Made by a program: the position numbers and the translations under genes. DNA of 64,000 nt from Paenibacillus sp. CF384 (GTDB lineage Bacteria > Bacillota > Bacilli > Paenibacillales > Paenibacillaceae): NCBI RefSeq assembly GCF_900106745.1, contig NZ_FNNV01000001.1, positions 248,001 through 312,000 of the forward strand, written 5' to 3'. The notes beneath the pieces were generated by a model. It did no database searches and had not been told where the DNA came from. It saw only the letters and a program-made list of their open reading frames with translations. This document shows positions 8,330-16,840 of this stretch, in pieces; the stretch's first letter is position 1; the number at the start of each line of letters is the position of its first letter.

Positions 8330-8665
8330 ATGGCCAGATTTTTGATCAAGCATGCTATAGGCGGGCGAACGTTCGTAGATACACAGGATAATCCGCACAT
8401 TCAATTTGAAGTGAAGGATCAAGATACAGGTAGGAAGCAAATCACCGTTTATATTCCAATGGAAATGGAAATGGAAATACATGAGTTGCTTAAGTGGAGA
8501 CAAGAATTGAATGTCTTTATTTTTGACGAGCTTGAGAATGGGCTTCAGCAGAAAACGTGGTATTATTCGGGAGACGGCGACCTTCATTACAATGAGACAG
8601 ATCGAGTATTAAGTATCAGCAGCAGCCGTGATATTCGTTATTTGCCTTCTAATTTCCTAGAGTAG
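8330..8665 (+). CDS. Hypothetical protein, 111 residues
   Basis: I do not recognise this gene. ATG 8330 has a perfect AAGGAGGAT site and lies 12 bp after the pirin gene, so it is real and co-transcribed. The product is soluble, with no signal peptide or membrane segment, has a Met/Glu repeat (MEMEMEIHE) in the middle and is rich in charged and aromatic residues. No cysteine is present, so it is unlikely to act by thiol chemistry. It is followed by a strong bidirectional terminator. The context suggests an accessory function with pirin. Confidence 0.75.
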   Translation: MARFLIKHAIGGRTFVDTQDNPHIQFEVKDQDTGRKQITVYIPMEMEMEIHELLKWRQELNVFIFDELENGLQQKTWYYSGDGDLHYNETDRVLSISSSRDIRYLPSNFLE

Positions 8666-8679
8666 ATAAGACTTTAAAC

Positions 8680-8720
8680 AACAAGATGGTTGCCCTATAG
8701 GGACAACCATCTTGTTATTT
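8680..8720. terminator. Bidirectional terminator
   Basis: AACAAGATGGTTGCCC pairs with GGGACAACCATCTTGTT (one bulged A, loop TATA), between convergent genes. Confidence 0.85.
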
Positions 8721-8769
8721 CTCTTTGAATTTAAGTATCCTTATGGCAAGTCGCAACCTGCAATAATGC

Positions 8770-9717
8770 TTATAATGTTTGACTCCAATCTTGAACCGCG
8801 TGCCCATCGAGGTACTTCTCGCAGTCCAAGGCTGCCATACATCCACTTCCTGCAGCAGTAATTGCTTGACGATATTTACTATCTTGGACATCCCCGCATG
8901 CAAATACACCGGCAATATTCGTCTCTGTAGTCCCAGGTTTTACATTGATATATCCAATCTCATTAACATCAATTTGTCCATTTAAGAATCCCGTGTTCGG
9001 TGTATGACCGATTGTAACAAATAGACCATCTGTCTCTATAACTTCTTCATTTCCGGTAGCGTTATTCAATACTTTAAGACCCTTTACGCCTTTCTCGCTT
9101 GCAATAACCTCTAACGGTACTTTATTAAGTCCCCAAGTAATTTTACTATTATTGCGTGCACGGTCTTGCATGATTTTCGAGGCTCGGAGCTCCTCACGGC
9201 GATGGACAAGATGAACTTCAGTTGCAAACTTTGTTAGAAAGTGGGCTTCCTCCATTGCGGAGTCTCCGCCTCCGACTACGATTATTTTTTTACCACGGAA
9301 GAAGAATCCATCGCAGGTTGCACATGTGCTGACACCTCGTCCGATATTTTCCTGCTCCCCCGGAATCCCTAGATACTTAGCAGATGCACCGGTAGAAATG
9401 ATAATCGACTCGGCAAGCAACTCCTCGCCTCCTTCAATTAATACTTTGAAGGGAGGTTTACTCAATTCCACTCCATTAACCCAACCTGTACGAAAAGTTG
9501 CCCCGAAGCGTTCTGCTTGTTTACGCATATTAGCGATGAGATCTGGTCCCATAATCCCTTCTGGGAAGCCTGGGAAATTCTCGACTTCGGTGGTAGTGGT
9601 CAATTGTCCCCCTGGTTCTTGACCTTCGATGATAATAGGATTTAAATTGGCACGAGCTAAATATATAGCTGCGGTAAGCCCTGCTGGACCGGTACCAATG
9701 ATAATGACTTTGTTCAT
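8770..9717 (-). CDS. trxB: Thioredoxin-disulfide reductase
   Basis: An NADPH-dependent flavoenzyme that reduces thioredoxins. The 315-residue product has the FAD-binding GTGPAGLTAA at the N-terminus, the redox-active CATC, the NADPH-binding GGGDSAMEEA, and the C-terminal FACGDVQD. Start ATG 9717 follows GGAGGCG; the frame extends 8 codons upstream without a better site. It may be an extra copy rather than the housekeeping one usually found near uvr/hpr genes, since it sits among stress genes beside two thioredoxin-like genes. No GTAAT palindrome is seen in its promoter. Confidence 0.95.
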   Translation of the reverse strand: MNKVIIIGTGPAGLTAAIYLARANLNPIIIEGQEPGGQLTTTTEVENFPGFPEGIMGPDLIANMRKQAERFGATFRTGWVNGVELSKPPFKVLIEGGEELLAESIIISTGASAKYLGIPGEQENIGRGVSTCATCDGFFFRGKKIIVVGGGDSAMEEAHFLTKFATEVHLVHRREELRASKIMQDRARNNSKITWGLNKVPLEVIASEKGVKGLKVLNNATGNEEVIETDGLFVTIGHTPNTGFLNGQIDVNEIGYINVKPGTTETNIAGVFACGDVQDSKYRQAITAAGSGCMAALDCEKYLDGHAVQDWSQTL

Positions 9718-9796
9718 ATTTGTACGCCTCCATTTATGCATGCCTGCAAATTGAAACCATCCGAATTAGGATGAATCATTCTTTAGTGTTTTATTC

Positions 9797-10768
9797 TTAT
9801 CCCCGAAGCAGCTTTCCACTAATCAGGTACCTAATTGTCCGTATCAAGATAACGGCAATAAAGAATGTAACCAGGATGAGAATAAGTGCCGAAAGCACCT
9901 TCAACGGCCCACTGGATACTAATAATGCGTATTTTAAAGATGCACTGCTAAGAGCAGCCATCGGAAAGCTTAATGCCCACCAGGCCGTGCCGAATGGAAT
10001 GGATTTATGGGATGCCTTAGGGAATAGCACCATTAATAAGAAAAGCCCGAAATAAAACAAAATGGAAGCAACCAAATCAACAGAATGTGTCGTATCTACA
10101 TAAGCCAGAAAGCCAACTTCAAATGGAGCAATCAAAATTAACAAGGATGGTGCCATGGCTGCTGCCATAGGTTCGTGGTGAATTAACCGGGCAATGATAA
10201 TCGTTATGAATATAAGGGCTGAAATGCCACCTATTGCAAAACAAAACATATTCAATTCATGAACCCACGCAAAAGGCATGATTACGGAAGTAACAGGCAC
10301 ATTTAAAGTGGCCACAACCGGAATTAACATGGCGGGGACAGCATGAAGCAGATCTTGTTTCGCTTTGAATAAACGAGATACCAAGAAGTAACTTAATAAT
10401 AATGTTAAACAGGTGCCTATAATCCATAATGATTGGCCAAGAATTTGGCTGTAGGACGAAATGAATGCAGATAGAAGCAGGATTGCGACAGTGACCGCTC
10501 CAAAGAAATTACCGGCAATAGGGTTAGAAAATTCTGAAAGAACAACTTTGGGGTATTTAACCAACTTTATCGTATACATGATACACAGCAGCACAAATAT
10601 TAGGATGCCTAAAAAACCAATAAGTTCTGAAATCAACGAAGAGGTTCCAAACAAATGATGGGATAGCCTCCAAGCAAATGAAAGTCCCAGTAGTCCCATT
10701 ACTGCACCAAATGAGTTAACAGATAAGAATTGTAGTGAATTTTGATTTGACGATTCCAATGATCCCAA
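9797..10768 (-). CDS. TDT/SLAC1-type membrane transporter (TehA-like)
   Basis: A membrane protein with about ten hydrophobic segments and the family opening FGAVMGLLGLSFAWR, as in TehA and SLAC1 anion channels and tellurite/dicarboxylate (TDT) transporters. The ATG at 10843 has no ribosome binding site. TTG at 10768 has AGGAAGGGG 8 bases upstream and gives a better family start, so 10768 is preferred, length 323. In bacteria this family moves small anions such as sulfite, or confers tellurite tolerance by an unclear route. It is divergent from the first Crp/Fnr gene, with a GTAAT-N4-ATTAC site between them. Substrate unknown. Confidence 0.78.
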   Translation of the reverse strand: MGSLESSNQNSLQFLSVNSFGAVMGLLGLSFAWRLSHHLFGTSSLISELIGFLGILIFVLLCIMYTIKLVKYPKVVLSEFSNPIAGNFFGAVTVAILLLSAFISSYSQILGQSLWIIGTCLTLLLSYFLVSRLFKAKQDLLHAVPAMLIPVVATLNVPVTSVIMPFAWVHELNMFCFAIGGISALIFITIIIARLIHHEPMAAAMAPSLLILIAPFEVGFLAYVDTTHSVDLVASILFYFGLFLLMVLFPKASHKSIPFGTAWWALSFPMAALSSASLKYALLVSSGPLKVLSALILILVTFFIAVILIRTIRYLISGKLLRG

Positions 10769-10871
10769 TTGTAATACCCCTTCCTGTATAAGTCGCAGAT
10801 TTCCCGACTTCCAAGTAATTTGTCCAAGTGCAGGAACAAACATAGCTTAATCTGATTTCTTCTTGAGATCA

Positions 10872-10885
10872 GTAATATACATTAC
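10872..10885. promoter_or_regulatory. Crp/Fnr-type operator between TDT transporter and regulator 1
   Basis: GTAATATACATTAC, a perfect 10 of 10 match. TATAGT at 10929-10934 has its centre 53 nt downstream, close to class I spacing for the regulator gene. No good -10 exists at the class II distance on either strand. Confidence 0.65.
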
Positions 10886-10971
10886 AAACAATCATGATGA
10901 TGAGTAGTGATTATGTTTTTGGAAAAACTATAGTTTAAACTTCGACTTCGTCAGGAGGCGGGCACCTCGGA

Positions 10972-11673
10972 ATGTTAGATAAACGATATTATTTATCAAA
11001 AATGAGCATTTTTGACGTACTGACTCCCGATGATTTTGATGAATTAGATCATATATCTCCAATGACGCATTTTGATATGGTCCCCAGAGGACGTATCATA
11101 CAGACGCCTGATACCGCTCAAGACGGATTGTATTTTATTAAAGAAGGAAAAGTACGTTTATACAAAGTAACTCCGGAAGGCAAGCAATTTACTGTGGTTA
11201 TTTTAGGTAAAGGTAACGTCTTCGGGGAGATAGAAACCTTTTCTTTTGGAACGAATGGTTATTACATCGAGACCATGGATGAAACGTTGATTTGTTCGGT
11301 GTCTAAACAAAACTTTGAAGGCTTCCTAGCAGAACGGCCTTTGCTGGCTATGAAAATGTTATCGGAATTGAGTATGGTTCTGAAGGATAAAGATGAGATG
11401 CTTGAAAAGTTAGCCCTTGGTGATCTCAGGCAGCGCATCCTTCATCTATTATTCAAGCTATCCGAACGATTTGGAATCGAAGATGAGGGGAACATTAGAA
11501 TTGACTTGCCAATTACACACCAGGATTTAGCGAATATGGTAGGCGCAACTCGCGAAGCGGTCTCTGTCATATTAAAGGCACTTGTGAAGAATGATATTAT
11601 ACAAACTGGAAGAAAATCGATTTCCATCTCACCTTTGAAGGTAGCGGAAATTCTTGAAGTAACTTACTCGTAA
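10972..11673 (+). CDS. Crp/Fnr-family transcriptional regulator 1
   Basis: A 233-residue regulator: cyclic-nucleotide-like sensor domain (about residues 20-140), dimer helix, then winged helix-turn-helix (about 170-225), with recognition helix GATREAVSVILKAL. The phosphate-binding loop GEIETFSFGTNGYYIE lacks the Arg-Ser that holds cAMP in E. coli CRP, and only one cysteine is present, so neither cAMP nor an Fnr-type iron-sulfur cluster is expected. The Arg-Glu pair that CRP uses to read TGTGA is kept, while CRP Arg185 is replaced. This would fit a GTAAT rather than GTGA half-site. ATG 10972 follows AGGAGGCG. It is about 40% identical to the next gene, and a dead relative closer to this one lies at 55246-55855. 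Confidence 0.92.
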   Translation: MLDKRYYLSKMSIFDVLTPDDFDELDHISPMTHFDMVPRGRIIQTPDTAQDGLYFIKEGKVRLYKVTPEGKQFTVVILGKGNVFGEIETFSFGTNGYYIETMDETLICSVSKQNFEGFLAERPLLAMKMLSELSMVLKDKDEMLEKLALGDLRQRILHLLFKLSERFGIEDEGNIRIDLPITHQDLANMVGATREAVSVILKALVKNDIIQTGRKSISISPLKVAEILEVTYS

Positions 11674-11712
11674 AGTAAGAAAGCAAATCATTCGCTCTTC
11701 TTTAAGGATACT

Positions 11713-11742
11713 AGCAGCTCCCGGATACGGGAGCTGCTTTTG
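11713..11742 (+). terminator. Terminator after regulator 1
   Basis: AGCAGCTCCC / GGGAGCTGCT, perfect 10-base stem, 6-base loop, TTTT. Confidence 0.88.
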
Positions 11743-11757
11743 GATGTGGAGCCTTTT

Positions 11758-11771
11758 GTAATCCAGATTAC
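11758..11771 (+). promoter_or_regulatory. Crp/Fnr-type operator for regulator 2 (autoregulation candidate)
   Basis: GTAATCCAGATTAC, perfect match with flanking T and A (TGTAAT...ATTACA); TATGAT at 11794-11799 starts 36 nt after its first base. Confidence 0.8.
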
Positions 11772-11820
11772 AGATGAATTCATCATGCTGAGCTATGATG
11801 GCCACAGGAGGGAAGCGCAT

Positions 11821-12507
11821 ATGGAATCAAAATTCAGCATGTCGCAAATAAAGTTATTCGAATCTCTTTCGGCGGAGATCATTGATGAGATGGATAAGAG
11901 CATGAATGATTTGAATCTCGTTACGAAACCGAAAAAACACGTCCTCCAAACGTCTGGTCATGATAAAAATGGTCTGTTTTTCGTCATTTCCGGTAAAGTT
12001 CGCTTCTATAAAACCAACTCAGCCGGTAAAGAGTATACGGTTTGCATTCTTGACGGTGGGGGAGTGTTTGGCGAAGTTGAATCGTTCTCCTTAGGCAATA
12101 AAGGAACTTATGTGGAAACGATGGAAGAAACGATGTACTATCGAATGCCGAATGAACAATTTGAACTACTTATGATTAAATATCCGGAGCTTGCTGTACC
12201 GTTCTTATCCGAATTAAGCAAACGATTACGAATTCAGGATGAATTAGTTGAAAAACTGATCTTTAGAGATCTTCGAGGTAAAGTGCTTTACTTTCTCAAC
12301 AGACTTTCCAATAAATTTGGTGTTGAACAAGATGGATATCTCAAGATCGATATTCCTCTATCACATCAAGAATTGGCTAATATGATTGGTGCCACAAGGG
12401 AAGCAGTGACGCTTGTCTTACAGGAATTATCCAATGAAGGAATACTTATAACCAGTAGAAAAATGGTCATGATTCATATTCAAAAAGCAATGAAAGAATT
12501 GAATTGA
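11821..12507 (+). CDS. Crp/Fnr-family transcriptional regulator 2
   Basis: A 228-residue paralogue of regulator 1 with the same domain order and a near-identical recognition helix, GATREAVTLVLQEL, so both probably read the same operator. ATG 11821 follows AGGAGGGA; the frame opens at 11740 but that part lies inside the promoter, which contains a perfect operator and TATGAT. The sensor loop GEVESFSLGNKGTYVE again lacks the cAMP-binding Arg-Ser, and one cysteine is present. Its own promoter has class II geometry, pointing to positive autoregulation or activation by regulator 1. The effector is unknown. The SDR promoter starts 6 bp after its stop codon. Confidence 0.92.
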   Translation: MESKFSMSQIKLFESLSAEIIDEMDKSMNDLNLVTKPKKHVLQTSGHDKNGLFFVISGKVRFYKTNSAGKEYTVCILDGGGVFGEVESFSLGNKGTYVETMEETMYYRMPNEQFELLMIKYPELAVPFLSELSKRLRIQDELVEKLIFRDLRGKVLYFLNRLSNKFGVEQDGYLKIDIPLSHQELANMIGATREAVTLVLQELSNEGILITSRKMVMIHIQKAMKELN

Positions 12508-12513
12508 GATTAT

Positions 12514-12527
12514 GTAATCCACATTAC
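12514..12527 (+). promoter_or_regulatory. Crp/Fnr-type operator for SDR copy 1
   Basis: GTAATCCACATTAC, perfect match; TATGAT at 12550-12555 starts 36 nt after its first base. Promoter and gene are duplicated at 18.4 kb. Confidence 0.8.
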
Positions 12528-12614
12528 TGTAGAAAAACGCATATTGCCTTATGATTACGTCATCCGGTTAAGAGCACTGGATTAAAAAATTGATTTCAAG
12601 GGAGCGAATATACA

Positions 12615-13361
12615 ATGGGTAAATTCGAAGGTAAGGTAGCAGTCGTCACAGGAGGAACAAGCGGTATCGGACTTACGACGGCACAACGCTTTGTTGAGGA
12701 AGGTGCGTATGTATTCATTACTGGTCGTCGTCAAAGCGAATTGGATGCAGCAGTGAAGCTGATTGGGAAGAACGTAACCGGCATTCAAGGCGACATCTCT
12801 AAACTGAGTGATCTGGACAAGCTTTATGATGCCGTGAAGCAGGAGAAAGGACACCTGGATATCCTATTCGCCAACGCGGGGCTTGGCAGCATTCTGCCAC
12901 TAGGTCAAATTACGGAAGAACAATTCGACCTGACCTTCGATGTTAATGTTAAAGGAACCTTGTTCACCATCCAAAAAGCACTGCCGCTGTTTCCAAACGG
13001 TAAAGGCTCGATTATCTTGACGGGTTCTACGGCAGGCACGGTCGGGGATGCAGGATTTAGCGTCTACGGCGGTACAAAGGCAGCTCTCCGCCAGATGTCG
13101 AAGAACTGGATCATGGACTTGAAAGGCACCGATATCCGGTTAAATGTACTTAGTCCTGGTATGGTCTATACGCCTGCGTATGACGATTTGTTTGGCGAAG
13201 CGCTGGATCTAGTCCTTGAATCTGCTAAGGTTAACGTTCCGCTGGGCCGTACCGGCAAGACGGACGAGATCGCAAACGCCGTTATGTTCCTGGCGTCCGA
13301 GGAAAGCAGCTATGTAAATGGCATCGAACTTTTCGTGGACGGCGGCATGGCTCAAATCTAA
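12615..13361 (+). CDS. Short-chain dehydrogenase/reductase (copy 1)
   Basis: A classical SDR of 248 residues: cofactor loop TGGTSGIG (residues 12-19), NAG at 87-89, catalytic Ser138, Tyr151 and Lys155 (YGGTK). Two arginines after the second strand (TGRRQ) favour NADPH. Such enzymes reduce reactive carbonyls or quinones; the substrate is unknown. It has its own operator-controlled promoter and a terminator, forming a self-contained module. The gene differs at only two residues (Tyr32/His, Leu90/Ile) from the SDR at 18522, and from about base 12910 to the terminator I see no difference in DNA, so the duplication or gene conversion is recent. Confidence 0.93.
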   Translation: MGKFEGKVAVVTGGTSGIGLTTAQRFVEEGAYVFITGRRQSELDAAVKLIGKNVTGIQGDISKLSDLDKLYDAVKQEKGHLDILFANAGLGSILPLGQITEEQFDLTFDVNVKGTLFTIQKALPLFPNGKGSIILTGSTAGTVGDAGFSVYGGTKAALRQMSKNWIMDLKGTDIRLNVLSPGMVYTPAYDDLFGEALDLVLESAKVNVPLGRTGKTDEIANAVMFLASEESSYVNGIELFVDGGMAQI

Positions 13362-13405
13362 TGCAATCATTGAAGTCGGTCTTCCGAACATCATGATCAT
13401 ACATC

Positions 13406-13443
13406 AAATCAGGCAGAGAAATTTATTTCTCTGCCTGATTTTC
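13406..13443 (+). terminator. Terminator after SDR copy 1 (TCAGGCAG family)
   Basis: ATCAGGCAGAGAAA / TTTCTCTGCCTGAT, then TTTT. The same hairpin follows SDR copy 2. Confidence 0.85.
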
Positions 13444-13561
13444 ATTGTTATATAAAGAAAAAAAAGCACCGCTGCGGTCGCTATAATGGATTCTTTATGA
13501 CTTGTGAGGGAATCATAACGGCCAAATATTAAAAATTTAGAGCCACACGAGGTGCAGCTAA

Positions 13562-14395
13562 GTGTATCCAATAATGATGTCGTGGGATGTTCCTGCGCTG
13601 CTAGTGATGTTCTTGCTTGGTTTAATCGCTTCGACATTTGGTGCCATTGTAGGTTTAGGCGGCGGGGTTGTAATCGTGCCCACGTTGATCCTGCTTGGCC
13701 CGTCCATGCTCGGTAAAAATATAGACACGGCGCTTGCGGTTGGCGTATCGCTCGGTGCACTCGTGTTTACGTCGTTTACATCGACGCTAACGTTTGTGAA
13801 GGAGGGCAAAGTCGACCTTCGCAGCGCGTTATTCTTCTCGCTCTCAAGCGGTCCATTATCATTATTAGGTGCTAGCATGACATCGCTGTTCGATCCGGAA
13901 ATATTCAGGCGGGCATTCGGGTATTTCATGCTGTTCATGGTCCTGTTACTTTTGTTTCGAAAACGAATTAAACCTTATAAAGGGAACTGGCGTTATGTGC
14001 GGAAATACATAGATACCGCTGGTGTGGAGCAAGAATACGGTTATAACGTGTTTCCGGCACTGATCATTGGCGGCGCTGTCGGCTTGATTGCGGGATTACT
14101 CGGCATTGGTGGTGGTATTTTGCTCATTCCAACCATGCTGTTGTTGTTCCGCTTCCCGCCGCATATGGCTACCGCTACCTCGATGGCGGTTATCTTCGTT
14201 TCGGCATTGTTCGGCAGCGGCATGCATCTAATTCGTGGTGAATGGGATTGGATGCTTGTATTGTCTCTGGCACCAGGAGCGCTGCTTGGCGGTTGGATCG
14301 GCGCACGCATCTCGAGACGTATCAGCAGCGTACTGCTGATACGCATCATGTGCGGCACTTTGATGCTGTTCGCTTTGAGGATGATCATTACCTAA
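13562..14395 (+). CDS. TSUP family transporter (TauE/SafE-like)
   Basis: A 277-residue membrane protein with two related halves, each starting with a Gly-rich motif (GAIVGLGGGVVIVPT near residue 30; GLLGIGGGILLIPT near 180), and about eight hydrophobic segments, as in TauE/SafE (DUF81) transporters. Members export sulfite, sulfoacetate or related small anions. The start is GTG 13562, with GAGGTG upstream. The 120 bp before it has no GTAAT palindrome. Sulfite export would fit beside the TDT-type protein, but this is inference. It ends in a strong hairpin shared with a convergent gene. Confidence 0.88.
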   Translation: MYPIMMSWDVPALLVMFLLGLIASTFGAIVGLGGGVVIVPTLILLGPSMLGKNIDTALAVGVSLGALVFTSFTSTLTFVKEGKVDLRSALFFSLSSGPLSLLGASMTSLFDPEIFRRAFGYFMLFMVLLLLFRKRIKPYKGNWRYVRKYIDTAGVEQEYGYNVFPALIIGGAVGLIAGLLGIGGGILLIPTMLLLFRFPPHMATATSMAVIFVSALFGSGMHLIRGEWDWMLVLSLAPGALLGGWIGARISRRISSVLLIRIMCGTLMLFALRMIIT

Positions 14396-14412
14396 TTTAT
14401 GGGGGAATGCAA

Positions 14413-14449
14413 ACAATGCATGCTCAAGAGGAGCATGCATTGTGGTTTT
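14413..14449. terminator. Bidirectional terminator
   Basis: Perfect 13-base stem ACAATGCATGCTC / GAGCATGCATTGT between convergent genes, followed by GGTTTT. Confidence 0.85.
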
Positions 14450-14460
14450 CAATTATGGGT

Positions 14461-15048
14461 TTATTTCACTGTCTTGTTCACGAGGTTGATATGGTCAAGT
14501 CCCATGCCGGTCGTGCCATTGAATATAAATTCCAGTTGGTACTTGCCCCGGGCATAAGTGATTTTCTTCTGTACGGTTTTGCCCGACTTAATCAGAACAG
14601 ATTCATTCGGTGTGCCCCAGTGCTGAAGAAGCATGCGAACCGAGATGCCGCCGAGGTTAGTCTGGCGCTCAACGTTCGTTCCGAGATAGCGCATTTCCCG
14701 AATTTTGTTCAGTTTGTAGTTGATTGCGTAACCGGGATGTCCCATTTCTGCGTGATAAACGTCGAAGCCATCTGCATCTTTTGCCGGGTCTTCCGCTTCG
14801 CCGATCGCCTTAATTACCGCTCCGTGCGTAGTCGTACCAAGTGAAAAACTATGGAAATTGGGAAACTGGCCTTGGAGAGCCGGTTTGTAGAAGCTCATTA
14901 GCGTTTCGAATGCCTTTGCATGTGCATCAACCGGAGCAGCGGCGCTGGTTGCAGCGTAAGTCGGAACAGCAGCGACGGCAGACAAGGCTAATGTTCCGGC
15001 AACCACCGCGGCAATCGCCGTTTTTCTCACAGATGTATATACGATCAT
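14461..15048 (-). CDS. Secreted YjgB-like protein (DUF4309)
   Basis: A 195-residue protein with a clear signal peptide: basic start (VRK), hydrophobic stretch, and likely cleavage after PTYA. The mature part resembles the DUF4309/YjgB family by its order of motifs: GHPGYAINY, RYLGTNVERQTNLGGIS, LLQHWGTPNES and KYQLEFIF. The function of this family is not known. The start has a GAGGAGGAAT site. Upstream lies an unusual inverted repeat (15107-15128) that may be an operator. It is monocistronic. Confidence 0.82.
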   Translation of the reverse strand: MIVYTSVRKTAIAAVVAGTLALSAVAAVPTYAATSAAAPVDAHAKAFETLMSFYKPALQGQFPNFHSFSLGTTTHGAVIKAIGEAEDPAKDADGFDVYHAEMGHPGYAINYKLNKIREMRYLGTNVERQTNLGGISVRMLLQHWGTPNESVLIKSGKTVQKKITYARGKYQLEFIFNGTTGMGLDHINLVNKTVK

Positions 15049-15106
15049 TATAAATTCCTCCTCGTTGTTTGCTTACATGCTTATCTTATCCGATATCCAA
15101 ACGGAG

Positions 15107-15128
15107 TTCGTTACAAATGAGTAACGAA
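15107..15128 (-). promoter_or_regulatory. Inverted repeat upstream of the YjgB-like gene
   Basis: Perfect 8-bp arms TTCGTTAC / GTAACGAA with a 6-bp centre, and a third GTTAC 10 bp further on. It looks like the site of a dimeric repressor or activator; the regulator is unknown. Confidence 0.45.
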
Positions 15129-15185
15129 GTAGTTACAAAAAAGTTAAGACGACGTGACTCCTCGGGAGGTAATTTGCTGCTCAGT

Positions 15186-15218
15186 ACAAAAACACCGCAC
15201 AGACTTCTGTGCGGTGTT
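15186..15218 (-). terminator. Terminator of the minus-strand isochorismatase gene
   Basis: Perfect 12-base stem AACACCGCACAG / CTGTGCGGTGTT with loop ACTT; a T run follows on the minus strand. Confidence 0.88.
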
Positions 15219-15252
15219 GCATAATTCTATGATAGGCGGGATGCCATATTGT

Positions 15253-15873
15253 TTATAGTTGAGAGATCGCTTGTTGAGTTGTCCAGGTAGCACTGGCGAA
15301 AGCCTGATAATTTGTAAGCGCTGCTTGAAAATTCAATTCATTGATAGCTGCGGTGGCATCATACACAACGGCTGTTTGGAATCCATTTTCGATTAAGTCT
15401 CTCATATGCGATTCTACGCAAATGTTTGACAGGACACCGGCCAGAATGATCTTTTCTTTTCTTTGCTGACGCAATTGGTAGACTAGATCATTGTTCTGCG
15501 GGCTGGCAACCTTATGGGCGGTTGTTATGATTGTTCTATTCGATAAAATATATGGCTTGAGTGATGGTACCCAATCAGCTCCTACAGAAGTGTAGTCATT
15601 TTGTTTTTGATAGACGCGAAGCTTCAATAACATTTCTTGTTCAGCTCCAGTAAATTGCCAAGAATAATCATGCGGAAATATATAATGGGGGGAAATAAAT
15701 AGTTGATATCCCTTACTCAAGGCCGTACTCATTAAGAGTTCAAGGTTCCCAAGTGTATTGTAGTGATCAATAATAGGTTTTGTTAAATGATACCCTTTGC
15801 CTCCTGGTGAAAGAAAGTCATTTTGTGGATCTGTTATGACAATGGCTGTATTACCGGGATTCGGTTTAAACAT
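15253..15873 (-). CDS. Isochorismatase-like cysteine hydrolase (copy 1)
   Basis: A 206-residue member of the isochorismatase-like hydrolase family (nicotinamidase, N-carbamoylsarcosine amidase and relatives). The catalytic triad is visible: Asp in ITDPQNDFL, Lys in TAHKVASP and Cys in LSNICVESH. The start has TGGAGGATG upstream. It is divergent from a paralogue at 16095 (about 45-50% identical), sharing a 220-bp promoter region in which I find no GTAAT palindrome. There are no DHB or siderophore genes nearby, so true isochorismatase activity is unlikely; an amidase or a detoxification role is more probable. Confidence 0.88.
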   Translation of the reverse strand: MFKPNPGNTAIVITDPQNDFLSPGGKGYHLTKPIIDHYNTLGNLELLMSTALSKGYQLFISPHYIFPHDYSWQFTGAEQEMLLKLRVYQKQNDYTSVGADWVPSLKPYILSNRTIITTAHKVASPQNNDLVYQLRQQRKEKIILAGVLSNICVESHMRDLIENGFQTAVVYDATAAINELNFQAALTNYQAFASATWTTQQAISQL

Positions 15874-16094
15874 ATTTCATCCTCCAGATCGACCATGATT
15901 CTTTCATGAATATATATTAATGCGGTCTTGGATTTATTCCGTAGCATCACAGAGACATCTTGCTGTAACCTTTTTAACCATTTACTTCCACTAGCAAAAA
16001 TGAAACGTTGATGAGGAAACACGTATAGAAAAATAATTTTACGATTTCTGGAGATACTTTTTCGAGTAATCACAAATTATTGGAGGTTTATAAA

Positions 16095-16736
16095 ATGAAA
16101 ATAGATACTAAAACTACGGCAGTCGTAGTTACTGATCCCCAAAATGCATTCTTAGCTCAGGACGGTTCAGGTTATGATTTAACAAAGGAAGTTTTACGTG
16201 AAGTAAATACGATTGCCAATATGGAGCGCGTGTTTAAGACTGCCAAAGAGAACGGATATCAGGTCTTTATTTCTCCTCATTATTATTATCCGCATGATCA
16301 TAAATGGGATTTCGTCAGCGTAGGCGAACAAATGATGCATAATTTGAAAATGTTTAATGTCGACGGACCTCAAAAGGATGTACCACGTTCTTCACAAGCT
16401 GATTTTTATGAAGCATTCAAACCGTACATTGAAGACGGAAAGACTGTCGTTACGAGCCCACACAAAATCTTCGGGCCAGAATCCAATGATTTAGTTCTAC
16501 AATTGCGTAAGAGGGGTATAAGCAAAATATTACTTGCTGGTATGAATTCGAACATTTGCGTGGATTCACATATGAGAGAACTTGTTGAGCAAGGGTTTGA
16601 GGTAGCCGTTATTCATGATGCGACCGGTGCGCCAGGTATGGATGCTTACAATGCCGGCAAAGTGAATTTCGGCTTATTATGCAGCGGCTCATGGACGACA
16701 GACGAGGCTGTAAGGTATATGACCTCTCCAAGTTAA
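16095..16736 (+). CDS. Isochorismatase-like cysteine hydrolase (copy 2)
   Basis: A 213-residue paralogue of the divergent gene, with triad Asp (VTDPQNAFL), Lys (SPHKIFG) and Cys (NSNICVDSH). ATG 16095 follows TTGGAGG at 8 bp spacing, preferred over the frame opening at 16080. The pair probably arose by inverted duplication. Length and triad are intact, so both copies should be active. The substrate is unknown. Confidence 0.88.
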   Translation: MKIDTKTTAVVVTDPQNAFLAQDGSGYDLTKEVLREVNTIANMERVFKTAKENGYQVFISPHYYYPHDHKWDFVSVGEQMMHNLKMFNVDGPQKDVPRSSQADFYEAFKPYIEDGKTVVTSPHKIFGPESNDLVLQLRKRGISKILLAGMNSNICVDSHMRELVEQGFEVAVIHDATGAPGMDAYNAGKVNFGLLCSGSWTTDEAVRYMTSPS

Positions 16737-16750
16737 AGCTATAGCTCAAA

Positions 16751-16799
16751 AAAATAGCGATTGAACAGAAAAAAACTCTGTTCAATCGCTATTTTCATT
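16751..16799. terminator. Bidirectional terminator
   Basis: Perfect 18-base stem AAAATAGCGATTGAACAG / CTGTTCAATCGCTATTTT, loop of 9, between convergent genes. Confidence 0.92.
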
Positions 16800-16840
16800 C
16801 TAAGGTCGTGGCATCCGAGCGTGAATCGCTGTTCATGTAC

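Noticed and set aside
10872-12507. Reading the regulators as NtcA, CRP or FNR orthologues
   Set aside because: The operator core resembles that of NtcA, but the genes controlled are redox genes, the cAMP-binding Arg-Ser is absent and there are no cluster-binding cysteines.
14242-14844. A 200-codon plus-strand frame
   Set aside because: It is antisense to the YjgB-like gene and overlaps the end of the TSUP gene; no start signal.
15253-16736. Isochorismatases as part of a siderophore cluster
   Set aside because: No entA/B/E-like or NRPS genes are in the window, and the Fur boxes are 13 kb away in a separate unit.
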